From the NCBI RefSeq assembly GCF_003217255.1, contig NZ_QJTE01000001.1:1-64000 (forward strand): a stretch of 64,000 bases of DNA. The letters run 5' to 3'. Every line of letters begins with the position of its first letter. Position 1 is the stretch's first letter. The translations under genes were made by a program, and so were the position numbers. Source of the DNA: Pseudoroseicyclus aestuarii. Lineage in GTDB: Bacteria; Pseudomonadota; Alphaproteobacteria; Rhodobacterales; Rhodobacteraceae. Of this stretch, positions 7,969 to 16,499 are shown piece after piece. A model generated the notes under the pieces. It had not been told where the DNA came from. It did no database searches and saw nothing but the letters and a program-made list of their open reading frames with translations.

Positions 7969-9371
7969 CTGTCGCCGAAGGACCGCCGCCGGCCCGCAGG
8001 GGCGCCCGCTTCTTCGTCATCCCGCTGATCGTCTCGACCGGCTTTCTGATGGAGGCGCTCGACACCAACATCATCACCGCCTCGATGCCGGCCATGGCGC
8101 AGGACTTCGGCGTCGCGCCGGAGCGCCTGGCCATCGGGATCACCGCCTATATCGTCGCCATGGCGCTGGCCATGCCGCTGGCCGGATGGATCGCGGACCG
8201 CTTCGGCGCAAAGCGGGTCTTCATCTCGGCCATCGCGGTCTTCACCCTTGCCTCGATCCTCTGCGGGCTGTCGCAGGGCCTTGAGCAGCTCGTCGCCGCG
8301 CGGGTCCTGCAAGGGGCGGGCGCGGCGCTGATGACGCCCGTGGGGCGGCTGATCCTGCTCCGCTCCTTCGGCCGGTCCGAGCTGGTGCGAGCAATCACCT
8401 GGATGACGATGCCGGTGCTGATCGGCCCGCTCATCGGGCCGCTGCTGGGCGGGTTCCTGACGACCTACTACTCCTGGCGCTGGATCTTCTTCGTCAATTT
8501 GCCGGTCGGCCTTCTGGGCGCGCTGACGGCCTGGCGCTACGTCGAGGATCTGCCGGCCCGCCGCCCCGGGCGCTTCGATCTGCGCGGCTTCGCGATCCTC
8601 GGCGCCGGGCTCGTGGCCTTCCAGGCCGCGATCGAGCTTCTGGTTCATCCGGTGGTGCATCCGCAAACGATCTGGCTGCTGGCCGCTAGCGCCCTCGTCC
8701 TGCTCGGGTGTTTCGTGGGCTATGCGCGCAACCGGCCCGGCGCGGTGCTCGACCTCGGCCTGATGGCGGGCCGGCCCTTCCGAAGCGGCGTGCTCTTCGG
8801 CGGGCTCAGCCGGATCGGCATGAACGCCGTCCCTTTCCTGCTGCAACTGAAGCTGCAGCTTGCCATGGGCTTCACGCCATTCCAGGCCGGGGCGGTGGTC
8901 TTCGTCACCGCCTTCGGCGCGATCTGCCTCAAGCCGATGACCGGCTGGATGCTGCGCCGGACCGGCTTTCGCCGGCTGCTGTCGATCAACGCCGCCGCGG
9001 GGGCGGTGCTGACCGCGGGCTTCGCGGCTCTGGGACCGGGCCTGCCCATTGCGGTCATGCTGGCCTATGTCTTCGTCTTCGGCTTCGTCCGCTCGCTCCA
9101 GTTCAACGCGATCAACGCCCTCGTCTACTCCGAGATCGATCCCGCGCGTCAGTCGGCCTCGGTCACGCTGGCCGGCGTGGCGCAGCAGCTGTCGATGGGC
9201 CTCGGCGTCTCGCTTTCGGCGGCCTTGCTGGCACAAGGGGTGACGGCAGAAGCCGCCATCTTCGACCGCAGCTTCCTCGTGATGGCGCTGGTACCGCTGA
9301 TCTCGGCGCTGGGCTTCCGCCTCGCCCTCCGGCCCTCCGACGGGGCAGAGACCAGCGGTCACCGGGTCTAG
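7965..9371 (+). CDS. MFS transporter, DHA2 (14-helix) drug/exporter family
   Basis: A 468-residue membrane protein with about 14 hydrophobic segments. The motif A-like GWIADRFGAKRVF is near residue 70 and the motif C-like region GPLIGPLLGGFLTTYYSWRW is near 155, both typical of EmrB/QacA-type proton antiporters. It begins inside the amidase gene by an ATGA overlap, so it belongs to the same transcript. It probably exports a toxic substrate, product or side product of the pathway. Its end is about 70 bases before the TPP riboswitch. Confidence 0.88.
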   Translation: MTVAEGPPPARRGARFFVIPLIVSTGFLMEALDTNIITASMPAMAQDFGVAPERLAIGITAYIVAMALAMPLAGWIADRFGAKRVFISAIAVFTLASILCGLSQGLEQLVAARVLQGAGAALMTPVGRLILLRSFGRSELVRAITWMTMPVLIGPLIGPLLGGFLTTYYSWRWIFFVNLPVGLLGALTAWRYVEDLPARRPGRFDLRGFAILGAGLVAFQAAIELLVHPVVHPQTIWLLAASALVLLGCFVGYARNRPGAVLDLGLMAGRPFRSGVLFGGLSRIGMNAVPFLLQLKLQLAMGFTPFQAGAVVFVTAFGAICLKPMTGWMLRRTGFRRLLSINAAAGAVLTAGFAALGPGLPIAVMLAYVFVFGFVRSLQFNAINALVYSEIDPARQSASVTLAGVAQQLSMGLGVSLSAALLAQGVTAEAAIFDRSFLVMALVPLISALGFRLALRPSDGAETSGHRV

Positions 9372-9440
9372 GCGGCGGTCCTTGCTGGGGGCTGGCAGGG
9401 CTGCGCGGTCGGGAATTGACAGCCGGCCCCTCCTGCGTCA

Positions 9441-9520
9441 GCCTCTAGCCAAGCCAGGGGCGCCGCAAGGCTGAGACGTACCCTTCGAACCTGAACCAGA
9501 TAATGCTGGCGGAGGGAGGC
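9441..9520 (+). promoter_or_regulatory. TPP riboswitch (THI element)
   Basis: The conserved blocks appear in order: GGGGCGCC, CTGAGA (9471-9476), ACCCTT, GAACCTGA (9487-9494) and ATAATGCTGGCGGAGGGA. GCCTC at 9441-9445 can pair with GAGGC at 9516-9520 as P1. It sits 58 bases before thiM, so thiamine diphosphate most likely represses the thiM-thiE-thiD-SDR operon, probably at translation initiation since no terminator follows. Confidence 0.93.
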
Positions 9521-9578
9521 GTGGACAGGGCCCCCGCCCTGGTGCGTCATCGTCTCGCCCGCGGATCGGAGAGACCGG

Positions 9579-10358
9579 ATGACGCCAGGGACCGCCCTGC
9601 GGCAAATGCGCGAGACGACGCCGCTCGTGCATTGCATCACCAACTACGTCGCGATGACCATTGCCGCCAATGTCACGCTCGCGGCGGGCGCCTCGCCAGC
9701 GATGGTCCATGCGCCCGAGGAAGTCGGTGATTTCACCCCGCTCAGCAAGGCGCTGACGATCAACATCGGCACCCTCTCGGCGCCTTGGGTCCTTGCCATG
9801 CGGCTGTCCGCGCAGGCGGCGCGGACGCATGACATACCTTGGGTGCTCGATCCCGTGGCGCATTTCGCCACGCCCTACCGCACCGCCGTCGCGCAGGGGC
9901 TGCTGGCGCTTGAGCCCACGATCATCCGCGGCAATGCCTCGGAGATCATCGCGCTTTCCGGCGGGGCGGGGGCCGGGAAGGGGGCCGACAGCGGCGATGC
10001 TGTCGCCGATGCGCAGGACGGCGCGGCGGATCTGGCGCGGCGCTGCGGCTGCGTCGTCGTGGTCACCGGCGCCACCGATTTCGTCACCGACGGCAGGCGT
10101 CGGGCCATGGTCCGCGGCGGCTCCGACCTCATGCCGAAGGTGACGGCGCTGGGCTGCTCGCTGACCGCGCTGATAGGCGGTTATGCCGCCGTCGCCCCGC
10201 CGTTCGAGGCGAGCGTCGCGGCCTTGGTCCACTTCGCCGAAGCGGGGGAGCGTGCGTCCGGGGCCGCGGGGCCCGGCAGCTTTCAGGTCGCCTTCCTCGA
10301 TGCGCTTCATCGCATCCAGCCCGAGGACCTGGGAGAGGACCGGCTGACATGGCTCTGA
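9579..10358 (+). CDS. thiM: hydroxyethylthiazole kinase
   Basis: Phosphorylates 4-methyl-5-(2-hydroxyethyl)thiazole in thiamine salvage, in the cytosol. The 259-residue length is normal. The N-terminal NYVAMTIAANVTLAAGASPAM block is present (two runs near residues 22-42), then DPVAH, GNASEI, VVTGATDFVTDG and the active-site region TALGCSLTALIGGY with its cysteine. GGAGAG precedes the ATG. It follows the TPP riboswitch directly and overlaps thiE by 10 bases. Confidence 0.95.
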   Translation: MTPGTALRQMRETTPLVHCITNYVAMTIAANVTLAAGASPAMVHAPEEVGDFTPLSKALTINIGTLSAPWVLAMRLSAQAARTHDIPWVLDPVAHFATPYRTAVAQGLLALEPTIIRGNASEIIALSGGAGAGKGADSGDAVADAQDGAADLARRCGCVVVVTGATDFVTDGRRRAMVRGGSDLMPKVTALGCSLTALIGGYAAVAPPFEASVAALVHFAEAGERASGAAGPGSFQVAFLDALHRIQPEDLGEDRLTWL

Positions 10359-10999
10359 CCCGCGCGGCCCTGCGCCTCTACCTTGTGACCGACCCGGTGC
10401 TCTGCGCCGCGGAGGGTCTGGTCTCCGTGGTGACGGCAGCCCTCCGCGGCGGCGTCAGCATGGTCCAGCTGCGCGACAAGGGCGCCTCGACGGCCCGGCG
10501 GGTGGAGGCGGCGCTGGCCTTGAAGCAGGCCCTTGCGGGCAGCGGGGTGCCGCTGGTGATCGACGACGATGTCGAGGCCGCGGTGCTTGCCGACGTGGAC
10601 GGGGTCCATCTGGGCCAGGACGACATGCCCTTGGCCGAGGCGCGGCGCCGCTTGGGGCTGGACAAGATTATCGGACTGTCCTGCGAGACTGCCGACCATG
10701 TCCGCGCCCCCGATCCGGCCCTCGTCGATTACCTCGGCCTCGGGACCGTCTTCTCCACGCCGTCGAAGCCGGATCACAAGGCGGCCATCGGCCTCTCCGG
10801 CCTCGCGCAACTGGCGGGCGGCACAGCGCTGCCCAGCGTCGCGATCGGCGGGTTGAAGCCCGGCCACGCCGCCGGGGTGCTGGCCGCCGGCTGCGACGGC
10901 ATGGCCGTTGTCTCGGCCATCTGCGGCCAGCCCGATCCCGAAGCCGCCGCGCGCAGGCTGCGCGCCGCTCTCGATGCCGCAACGGGAGACCGCCGATGA
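10349..10999 (+). CDS. thiE: thiamine-phosphate synthase
   Basis: Joins hydroxymethylpyrimidine diphosphate and thiazole phosphate to thiamine monophosphate. A 216-residue TIM-barrel with YLVTDP, MVQLRDK, GVHLGQDD, GLGTVFSTPSK and VAIGGL, all hallmarks of the family. It overlaps thiM by 10 bases and thiD by 4. Together thiM, thiE and thiD make a salvage set; de novo genes thiC, thiG and thiO are not in the window. Confidence 0.95.
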   Translation: MALTRAALRLYLVTDPVLCAAEGLVSVVTAALRGGVSMVQLRDKGASTARRVEAALALKQALAGSGVPLVIDDDVEAAVLADVDGVHLGQDDMPLAEARRRLGLDKIIGLSCETADHVRAPDPALVDYLGLGTVFSTPSKPDHKAAIGLSGLAQLAGGTALPSVAIGGLKPGHAAGVLAAGCDGMAVVSAICGQPDPEAAARRLRAALDAATGDRR

Positions 11000-11805
11000 T
11001 CCGGAACCTGCTGTCGATTGCCGGCTCCGACCCCTCTGGCGGGGCCGGGATCCAGGCCGACCTCAAGACCTTCGCCGCGCAGGGCACCTACGGCATGGCC
11101 GTGCTGACGGCGCTGACGGCGCAGAACACGCAAGGCGTCAGCGGGATCGAGGTGCTGCCGCCGGCCTTCGTCGCGCAGCAGATCGCCTCGGTCTTCGCCG
11201 ATGTGCGCGTGGACGCGGTGAAGATCGGCATGATCGCCAATGCCGGGATCACCCATGCCGTGGCGGGGGCGCTGAAGGATCACCCGGGCATCCCCATCGT
11301 CCTCGACACCGTCATGGTGGCCAAGGGCGGCGCGTCGCTGCTGGCGGATGACGCTGTGCAGGCCCTGCGCGAGGCGCTGCTGCCGATGGCCACCCTCATC
11401 ACGCCGAACCTGCCCGAGGCCGCGCGCCTGCTGGGCGCGCCCGAGGCGGTGGATCGTGCGGGGATGGAGGCGCAGGCGAGGGCGCTGGCCGATGGCGGGG
11501 TGCGGGCCGTGCTCCTGAAAGGCGGGCACCTCGAGCAGCCGGACAGCCCCGATGTGCTTTTTGCCGGTGGCAAGGCGCAGTGGTTCGAGGCGCCGCGCAC
11601 CCCCGGCCGCAACACCCACGGGACGGGCTGCACCCTGTCCTCTGCCGTGGCCGCGCAGCTGGCGCAGGGGGCGAGCCTCGCCGCCGCCGTGGAGGCCGCC
11701 AAAGACTACGTCTCGGGCGCCATCGCCGCCGCAGGCGCGCTCAGCGTGGGGCAGGGGCACGGGCCGCTGCACCACTTTCACCACCTCTGGAAGGACGAGC
11801 GATGA
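10996..11805 (+). CDS. thiD: bifunctional hydroxymethylpyrimidine kinase/phosphomethylpyrimidine kinase
   Basis: Phosphorylates HMP twice to the diphosphate used by ThiE. The 269-residue ribokinase-fold protein has SIAGSDPSGGAGIQAD at the N terminus, KIGMI near residue 75 and the anion-hole GTGCTLSSA near 213. ATGA overlaps link it both to thiE and to the following SDR gene. No fused TenA domain is present. Confidence 0.95.
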   Translation: MIRNLLSIAGSDPSGGAGIQADLKTFAAQGTYGMAVLTALTAQNTQGVSGIEVLPPAFVAQQIASVFADVRVDAVKIGMIANAGITHAVAGALKDHPGIPIVLDTVMVAKGGASLLADDAVQALREALLPMATLITPNLPEAARLLGAPEAVDRAGMEAQARALADGGVRAVLLKGGHLEQPDSPDVLFAGGKAQWFEAPRTPGRNTHGTGCTLSSAVAAQLAQGASLAAAVEAAKDYVSGAIAAAGALSVGQGHGPLHHFHHLWKDER

Positions 11806-12566
11806 GCAGACCGATCAAGGATCAGACCGTGCTGGTCACCGGCGCGGGCCGCGGCCTCGGCGCCGCGATAGCGGCGGCCTTCGCCCGCGAGGGGGCGGCA
11901 GTCGTCGTGAACTACCGCAGCAGCCGCGACGCGGCGGAGGGGCTGGCCGCAAGGCTCGGGGACCGCGTCATCGCGCTTCAGGCGGATGTGCGGGACCCGG
12001 AGGCCGTGGCGCAGATGCTGCGCGCGGCCGAGGATCGGCTGGGGCCGGTCACGACAGTGGTGAACAACGCCCTCGCCGATTTCCGCTTCAACGGCGATGC
12101 GCGCAAGACGCTCGCCCAGATAAGCCCGGCGGAGATGACGGCGCAGCACGAGACGGCCGTTCTCGGCGCGCTGACTGTGCTTCAGGCCGCGGCACCCGGG
12201 ATGGAGGCGGCGGGCTTCGGGCGGATCGTCAGCATCGGCACGAACCTCTTCCAGAACCCGGTCGTGCCCTACCACGATTATACCGCTGCCAAGGCCGCCC
12301 TCCTGGCCCTGACCCGCACGGCGGCGGCGGAGCTCGGGCCGAAGAGGATCACCGTCAACATGGTCTCGGGCGGGCTGCTGCGCACCACCGACGCCAGCGC
12401 GGCGACACCCGAAAGCGTCTTCGACTATATCGCCGGCGCAACCCCGCTGCGCTCCGTCACCACGCCGGAGGAGCTGGCGGACGCGGTGCTGTTCTTCGCC
12501 AGCCCCTGGGCGCGGGCGGTGACGGGGCAGAACCTGATCGTCGACGGCGGGCTCGTGCCGGGCTAG
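11802..12566 (+). CDS. SDR family oxidoreductase (FabG-like), fourth gene of the thi operon
   Basis: A 254-residue short-chain dehydrogenase. The cofactor motif TGAGRGLG is near residue 14, NNA near 88 and the catalytic YTAAK near residue 164. At the usual catalytic serine position, 12-13 residues before the tyrosine, the sequence reads TN (GTNLFQ) instead of S, so its chemistry may be altered. It overlaps thiD by 4 bases, which puts it under the TPP riboswitch. It converges on tctA with stops overlapping by 4 bases. No thiamine role is established for it; it could act on an aldehyde or alcohol precursor of thiazole or HMP, or be unrelated. Confidence 0.85.
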   Translation: MSRPIKDQTVLVTGAGRGLGAAIAAAFAREGAAVVVNYRSSRDAAEGLAARLGDRVIALQADVRDPEAVAQMLRAAEDRLGPVTTVVNNALADFRFNGDARKTLAQISPAEMTAQHETAVLGALTVLQAAAPGMEAAGFGRIVSIGTNLFQNPVVPYHDYTAAKAALLALTRTAAAELGPKRITVNMVSGGLLRTTDASAATPESVFDYIAGATPLRSVTTPEELADAVLFFASPWARAVTGQNLIVDGGLVPG

Positions 12567-14047
12567 CGCCGCCGCCGCAGCGCCTGCCAGGCCGAGAGGA
12601 GCAGCAGGGCGGCGATGGCCAGAACGAAGCCCGCCGAGATCGGCCTTTCGAGGAAGACCATCGGATCGCCGCGGCTGATCAGAAGGGCGCGGCGCAGGTT
12701 CGTCTCGATCAGCGGGCCAAGGACGAAGCCAAGCAGCAGCAGGGCCGGGCTGAACCGCGCCAGCGCCAGCAGGTAGCCGGCCAGCCCGATCCCGGCAACG
12801 GCGACGATGTCGAATGTCAGCCCGCGGACCGAATAGACGCCGAGGCAGACGAAGATCAGGATTGCCGGGTAGAGCAGGCGGAAGGGGATGCGCAGCATCG
12901 AGACCCAGATCCCGATCAGCGGCAGGTTCAGCACCAAGAGCAGCAGGTTGCCGATGCCGAAGCTGGCGACGAGGCCCCAGAACATCTCGGGCCGCGCCTC
13001 GAGCATCATCGGCCCCGGCTGCACCCCGTGGATCACCAGCGCGCCCAGCATCAGCGCCATGATCGGATCGCCCGGGATGCCCAGCGTCAGCGTCGGCACG
13101 AAGGCCGTAATCGCGGCGGAATTGTTGGCTGCCTCCGGCCCCGAGACCCCCTCGATCGCGCCATGGCCAAAGCGCTCGGGCTGGCGGGCGACGCGCCGCT
13201 CCAGCGCGTAGCTGAGGAAGGAGGACAGCGTCGATCCGGTGCCGGGCAGGGCGCCGAAGAAGCTGCCGAGGCTCGCGCCGCGCAGCATCGGAAGCGGCAT
13301 CCGCCGCAGGTCCTCGCGCCGCGGGGCCATCTGCCGCAGGCCGATGCGTTCGGCCACGCCCTGCCGGTCGGGATCGCGGACATTGCCGATCACCTCGGCC
13401 ACGCCGAACAGGCCCATGGCCAGCGCCACGAGGTTCACGCCGTCCAGAAGCTCCGTCCGGCCGAAGGTGAAGCGCATGGTGCCAGAGTTCACGTCGGTGC
13501 CGATGCAGCCCAGCAGCATCCCCAGCGCGATCATCGCAAATCCCTTGGCCGGCCTCTCGCTGCCGATGGTCGAGGCGGCGACGAGGCCCAGCACCATCAT
13601 CGCGGCGTAGTCCGCGGCGCCGAAGGCCGTGGCCGCCCGGCTCAGCCAGCCCGCCAGGAGCACCAGCACAAGGATGCCCAGCATCGAGCCGACGAAGGAG
13701 GAGGCCATGGCCGCGAAAAGCGCGACGCCCGCCCGGCCCGAGCGCGCCATGGGATAACCGTCGAGCGCGGTGACCGCCGATTGCGGCGTGCCCGGCAGGC
13801 GCAGGAGGATCGAGGCGACGGCCCCGCCGTATTGCGCGCCGTAGTAGACGCCCGCCAGCATGATCAGCGCCGCCTCGGCCGAGATGTAGTAGGTGATCGG
13901 CAGCAGCAGAGAGATCGCCGCCATCGCGCCGATCCCGGGCAGCACGCCGACGAAGGTCCCCAGCATCACGCCCAGGACGCAGTAGATCAAAACGCCCGGT
14001 TGCAGGGCAAAGCTCAGGCCCGTCAGCAGGCCATCCCATGTGCTCAT
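12563..14047 (-). CDS. tctA: tripartite tricarboxylate transporter large permease TctA
   Basis: A 494-residue inner-membrane protein, the usual length, with about 11-12 hydrophobic segments. The family motif GxxxGxxPGxG is visible as LGTFVGVLPGIGAMAA near residue 30 and again as GALPGTGST near residue 265. It works with TctB and the periplasmic TctC to import an organic acid. tctC, tctB and tctA lie in that order on the minus strand with 7-bp gaps. Confidence 0.93.
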   Translation of the reverse strand: MSTWDGLLTGLSFALQPGVLIYCVLGVMLGTFVGVLPGIGAMAAISLLLPITYYISAEAALIMLAGVYYGAQYGGAVASILLRLPGTPQSAVTALDGYPMARSGRAGVALFAAMASSFVGSMLGILVLVLLAGWLSRAATAFGAADYAAMMVLGLVAASTIGSERPAKGFAMIALGMLLGCIGTDVNSGTMRFTFGRTELLDGVNLVALAMGLFGVAEVIGNVRDPDRQGVAERIGLRQMAPRREDLRRMPLPMLRGASLGSFFGALPGTGSTLSSFLSYALERRVARQPERFGHGAIEGVSGPEAANNSAAITAFVPTLTLGIPGDPIMALMLGALVIHGVQPGPMMLEARPEMFWGLVASFGIGNLLLLVLNLPLIGIWVSMLRIPFRLLYPAILIFVCLGVYSVRGLTFDIVAVAGIGLAGYLLALARFSPALLLLGFVLGPLIETNLRRALLISRGDPMVFLERPISAGFVLAIAALLLLSAWQALRRRR

Positions 14048-14054
14048 CGCAGGC

Positions 14055-14501
14055 TCACCCCAGCCGCGGCCAGAGCGGCAGCGACATCTGCAGCCCCAGG
14101 CGGAAGACGAGAACGGTCAGCCCCGTGACGCAGGCCGCCAGTGCCAGCCGCCAGCCCCAGCCCCGCTGCGGCGCGGGAAGCGAGGCGATCAGCACGGCAA
14201 GGGCTGTGGCGGCAACGAGGCCCAGCACCCGCAGCCCCAGCCCGAAGGTCAGGACAGAGGCGAGGACGGCACAGGCGGCCCATGGCTCCGCCCGCGGCAA
14301 GGTGCCGGACCGGCGCAGGGCGGGCAGTGCGACGATCAGGCCGAGCACCGTCAGCAGCAGCCCGAGGGCCACCGGAAAGGCGCCGGCCCCCATTTGCCTG
14401 ATCGAGCCAAGGTCGTAGTGCAGCCAGGCCCAGCCCGCCGCCGCCGCCCCGCAGGCGGCAAGGGCGAACCCGCCCAGGATATCCGGCCAGTCGCGCTGCA
14501 T
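14055..14501 (-). CDS. tctB: tripartite tricarboxylate transporter small subunit TctB
   Basis: A 148-residue protein with four hydrophobic segments and the family pattern GxGxFPxxLG (QMGAGAFPVALG near residue 38). It partners TctA in the membrane. It lies between tctC and tctA with 7-bp spacers, so one transcript is likely. Confidence 0.88.
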   Translation of the reverse strand: MQRDWPDILGGFALAACGAAAAGWAWLHYDLGSIRQMGAGAFPVALGLLLTVLGLIVALPALRRSGTLPRAEPWAACAVLASVLTFGLGLRVLGLVAATALAVLIASLPAPQRGWGWRLALAACVTGLTVLVFRLGLQMSLPLWPRLG

Positions 14502-14508
14502 CGGGGGG

Positions 14509-15489
14509 TTACTGCGCCTCGATACGGTCGATCACGCCGCCCCACATGGCGGTGTCCGCCTCGATCCGCTCTGCCATCGCGTCGGCTGTGCCGGGCGCGG
14601 CCTGCCAGCCGATCGCCAGCAGCTGCTCCTGCACCGCCGGATCGGCGAGGATCTCGGTCACCTCGGTGTTCAGCCGCTCGATTACCGCCGCATCGGTGCC
14701 GGCGGGGGCGATGAGGCCGTTCCAAAGCTCGGCGCGGAAATCCTCGGGCAGCCCGGCCTGACCGGCGATCACCGGCACGTCCGGCGCCTGCGCGAAGGGC
14801 TCGGCCGAGGTGATGCCCAGCATCTTCATCGAGCCCGCCTCGACCTGCGGCGCCGCGGCTGAGGGCGCCATGAAGCCGGCGTCGATCTCGCCGCCGATGA
14901 TCGAGGTCGTGACCTCGGCATAGCTGGTGAAGGGGATGTGCAGCATGCTCACCCCAGCCTCGTCGGCGAAAAGCTCGGCCGTCAGATGCGCGCCCGATCC
15001 TTGCCCGACGGATCCATAGGCCAGCGCCTGATCCCCGGCGGCGGCGGCATCGACGAAGCCCTGCAGGTCCTCGATGCCCGAGCCTTCGGCCACGGCCAGC
15101 ACCAGCGGCGAGGTCGCGATCAGCGTGACCGGCGCGATATCGGCCCCGACGTCGTAGCCGGTGTCGCCCATCATCCGCGCGGCGGTGGTCAGCGGCCCGT
15201 TGATCGTGGTGCCGAAGGTCAGATCGTCGTCATCCGCATTGGCCAGCATCTGCTGGACACCGATGACGCCGCCGGCGCCCGGCTTGTTCTCGATGACGAC
15301 GGGCTGGCCAAGACGCTCGGCCAGCGGCTCGGTGATGATCCGGGCCAGCACGTCGGGCGAGGATCCGGCGGGGAAGCCGACGTAGACGTGCAGCGGCCCC
15401 GAGGGCCAGCCGTCCTGCGCGAGGGCGGGCGCGGCAACGAGGGCGAGGGCGCAGCCGAGGGCGGCGCGGCGGGTCGGTTGGGTCATCAT
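14509..15489 (-). CDS. tctC: tripartite tricarboxylate transporter substrate-binding protein TctC
   Basis: A 326-residue periplasmic binding protein (Bug family). A Tat-like twin-arginine signal is visible (TRRAALGCALALVAAPALAQ). The mature part opens with WPSGPLHVYVGFPAGSSPDVLAR and ENKPGAGG, the classic Bug pattern. The ATG-ATG pair at 15484-15489 follows GAGGAGA. An upstream extension rich in arginine is not part of the protein. The ligand is probably a carboxylate, but the type cannot be read from sequence. Confidence 0.92.
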   Translation of the reverse strand: MMTQPTRRAALGCALALVAAPALAQDGWPSGPLHVYVGFPAGSSPDVLARIITEPLAERLGQPVVIENKPGAGGVIGVQQMLANADDDDLTFGTTINGPLTTAARMMGDTGYDVGADIAPVTLIATSPLVLAVAEGSGIEDLQGFVDAAAAGDQALAYGSVGQGSGAHLTAELFADEAGVSMLHIPFTSYAEVTTSIIGGEIDAGFMAPSAAAPQVEAGSMKMLGITSAEPFAQAPDVPVIAGQAGLPEDFRAELWNGLIAPAGTDAAVIERLNTEVTEILADPAVQEQLLAIGWQAAPGTADAMAERIEADTAMWGGVIDRIEAQ

Positions 15490-15656
15490 CTCGAAAGTCT
15501 CCTCCTCTGGCGCGCGCAGGGAACACCAGCGGGGCGCCGGGTGCAATGGCGCCAGCGCGCTGGCCCTGTACCTTCTGCGCCTTGCCCCTATGGTCCCGCA
15601 CCGATGCCCCGCGGCTCTGCGCCGCATCCAGCCGCCAGACAAGCCCGGAGGTGCCG

Positions 15657-16499
15657 ATGACCGCCTTGACCCAAGCCGAGGCCGACGCGCTGATCGCGCT
15701 GGTGCGCGAGACCGCCGCCCGGGCGATCATGCCCCGCTTCCGCCAGCTCGCCCCCGATGAGATCGAGACGAAGTCGGGCCCGACCGACCTCGTGACCGTG
15801 GCCGACCGCGAGGCGGAGGCGCTGCTGGCCGAGGGCGCGCGGCGCATCTTGCCGGGCTGCGCCGTCGTCGGCGAAGAGGCGAGCGCCGCGGATCCGGGCC
15901 TCCTGTCCGGCATCGAGACGTCCGAGACCTGCGTGATCCTCGATCCGGTCGATGGGACGGCCAACTTCGCCCGCGGTCTTGCGGTCTTCGGGGTGATCCT
16001 CGCCGTGACGCGGCGCGGTGAGACTGTTTTCGGCCTGCTTTACGATCCGGTCTGCGACGATCTGGTGCTGGCCCATCGCGGCGGCGGCGCGCAGTACCTC
16101 GGCGCCGGCGGGCGGCGGGCCTTGAGGACCCGCGGCCCCCGCCCGCTGCGGCAGGCCGAGGGGCTGGTGCCGCTGTCGCTCGCCGCACCGGCGGAGCGCG
16201 CCGAAAGCCTCGTGCCCTAGGCCGGGGTGCAAGCGGTGCAGTCGCTGCGCTGCTCCTGCCATGAATACCGCCTGCTCGCGATGGGGCAGGCGGATTTCCT
16301 GACCGCGACGATGCTGAAGCCCTGGGACCATGCCGCCGGCCAGCTGGTGCTGGCCGAGGCCGGCGGGGCCTCGGCGCTCGAGGATGGCACGCCCTACACG
16401 CCGACCCGGCACGAAGGCCGGCTCATCGCCGCCTCGGGGCCGCGGATGCTGGAGGCGCTCCAGACGCTCCGGCCCTTCGGACCGGCGGGCGCGAGTTAG
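15657..16499 (+). pseudogene. inositol-monophosphatase-family phosphatase, interrupted by one in-frame TAG
   Basis: The frame reads as a complete IMPase-family protein (histidinol-phosphatase, CysQ or SuhB type) except for a single amber codon at 16218-16220, after residue 187. Before it are GEEAS near residue 65 and the metal site DPVDGTANF near 101. After it, in the same frame, are YRLLAMGQAD and the second metal/substrate motif WDHAAG. Coding quality is unchanged on both sides, so decay is very recent or the TAG is a sequence error. The 187-residue front part lacks the C-terminal catalytic aspartate and should be inactive unless TAG is read through. It is divergent from tctC. Confidence 0.8.

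Noticed and set aside
1254-9371. ThiXYZ-type thiamine precursor importer as a firm call
   Set aside because: No TPP element precedes the operon and TenA/YlmB are missing; kept only as an alternative.
11552-14128. Very long plus-strand open frame (over 850 codons)
   Set aside because: It runs antisense to tctA and out of frame with thiD and the SDR; composition is Arg/Gly/Ala/His-rich as expected of a GC-rich shadow.
15546-15656. N-terminal extension of the IMPase-family gene
   Set aside because: It overlaps the tctC promoter region and lacks family similarity; the ATG at 15657 has a GGAGG just upstream.
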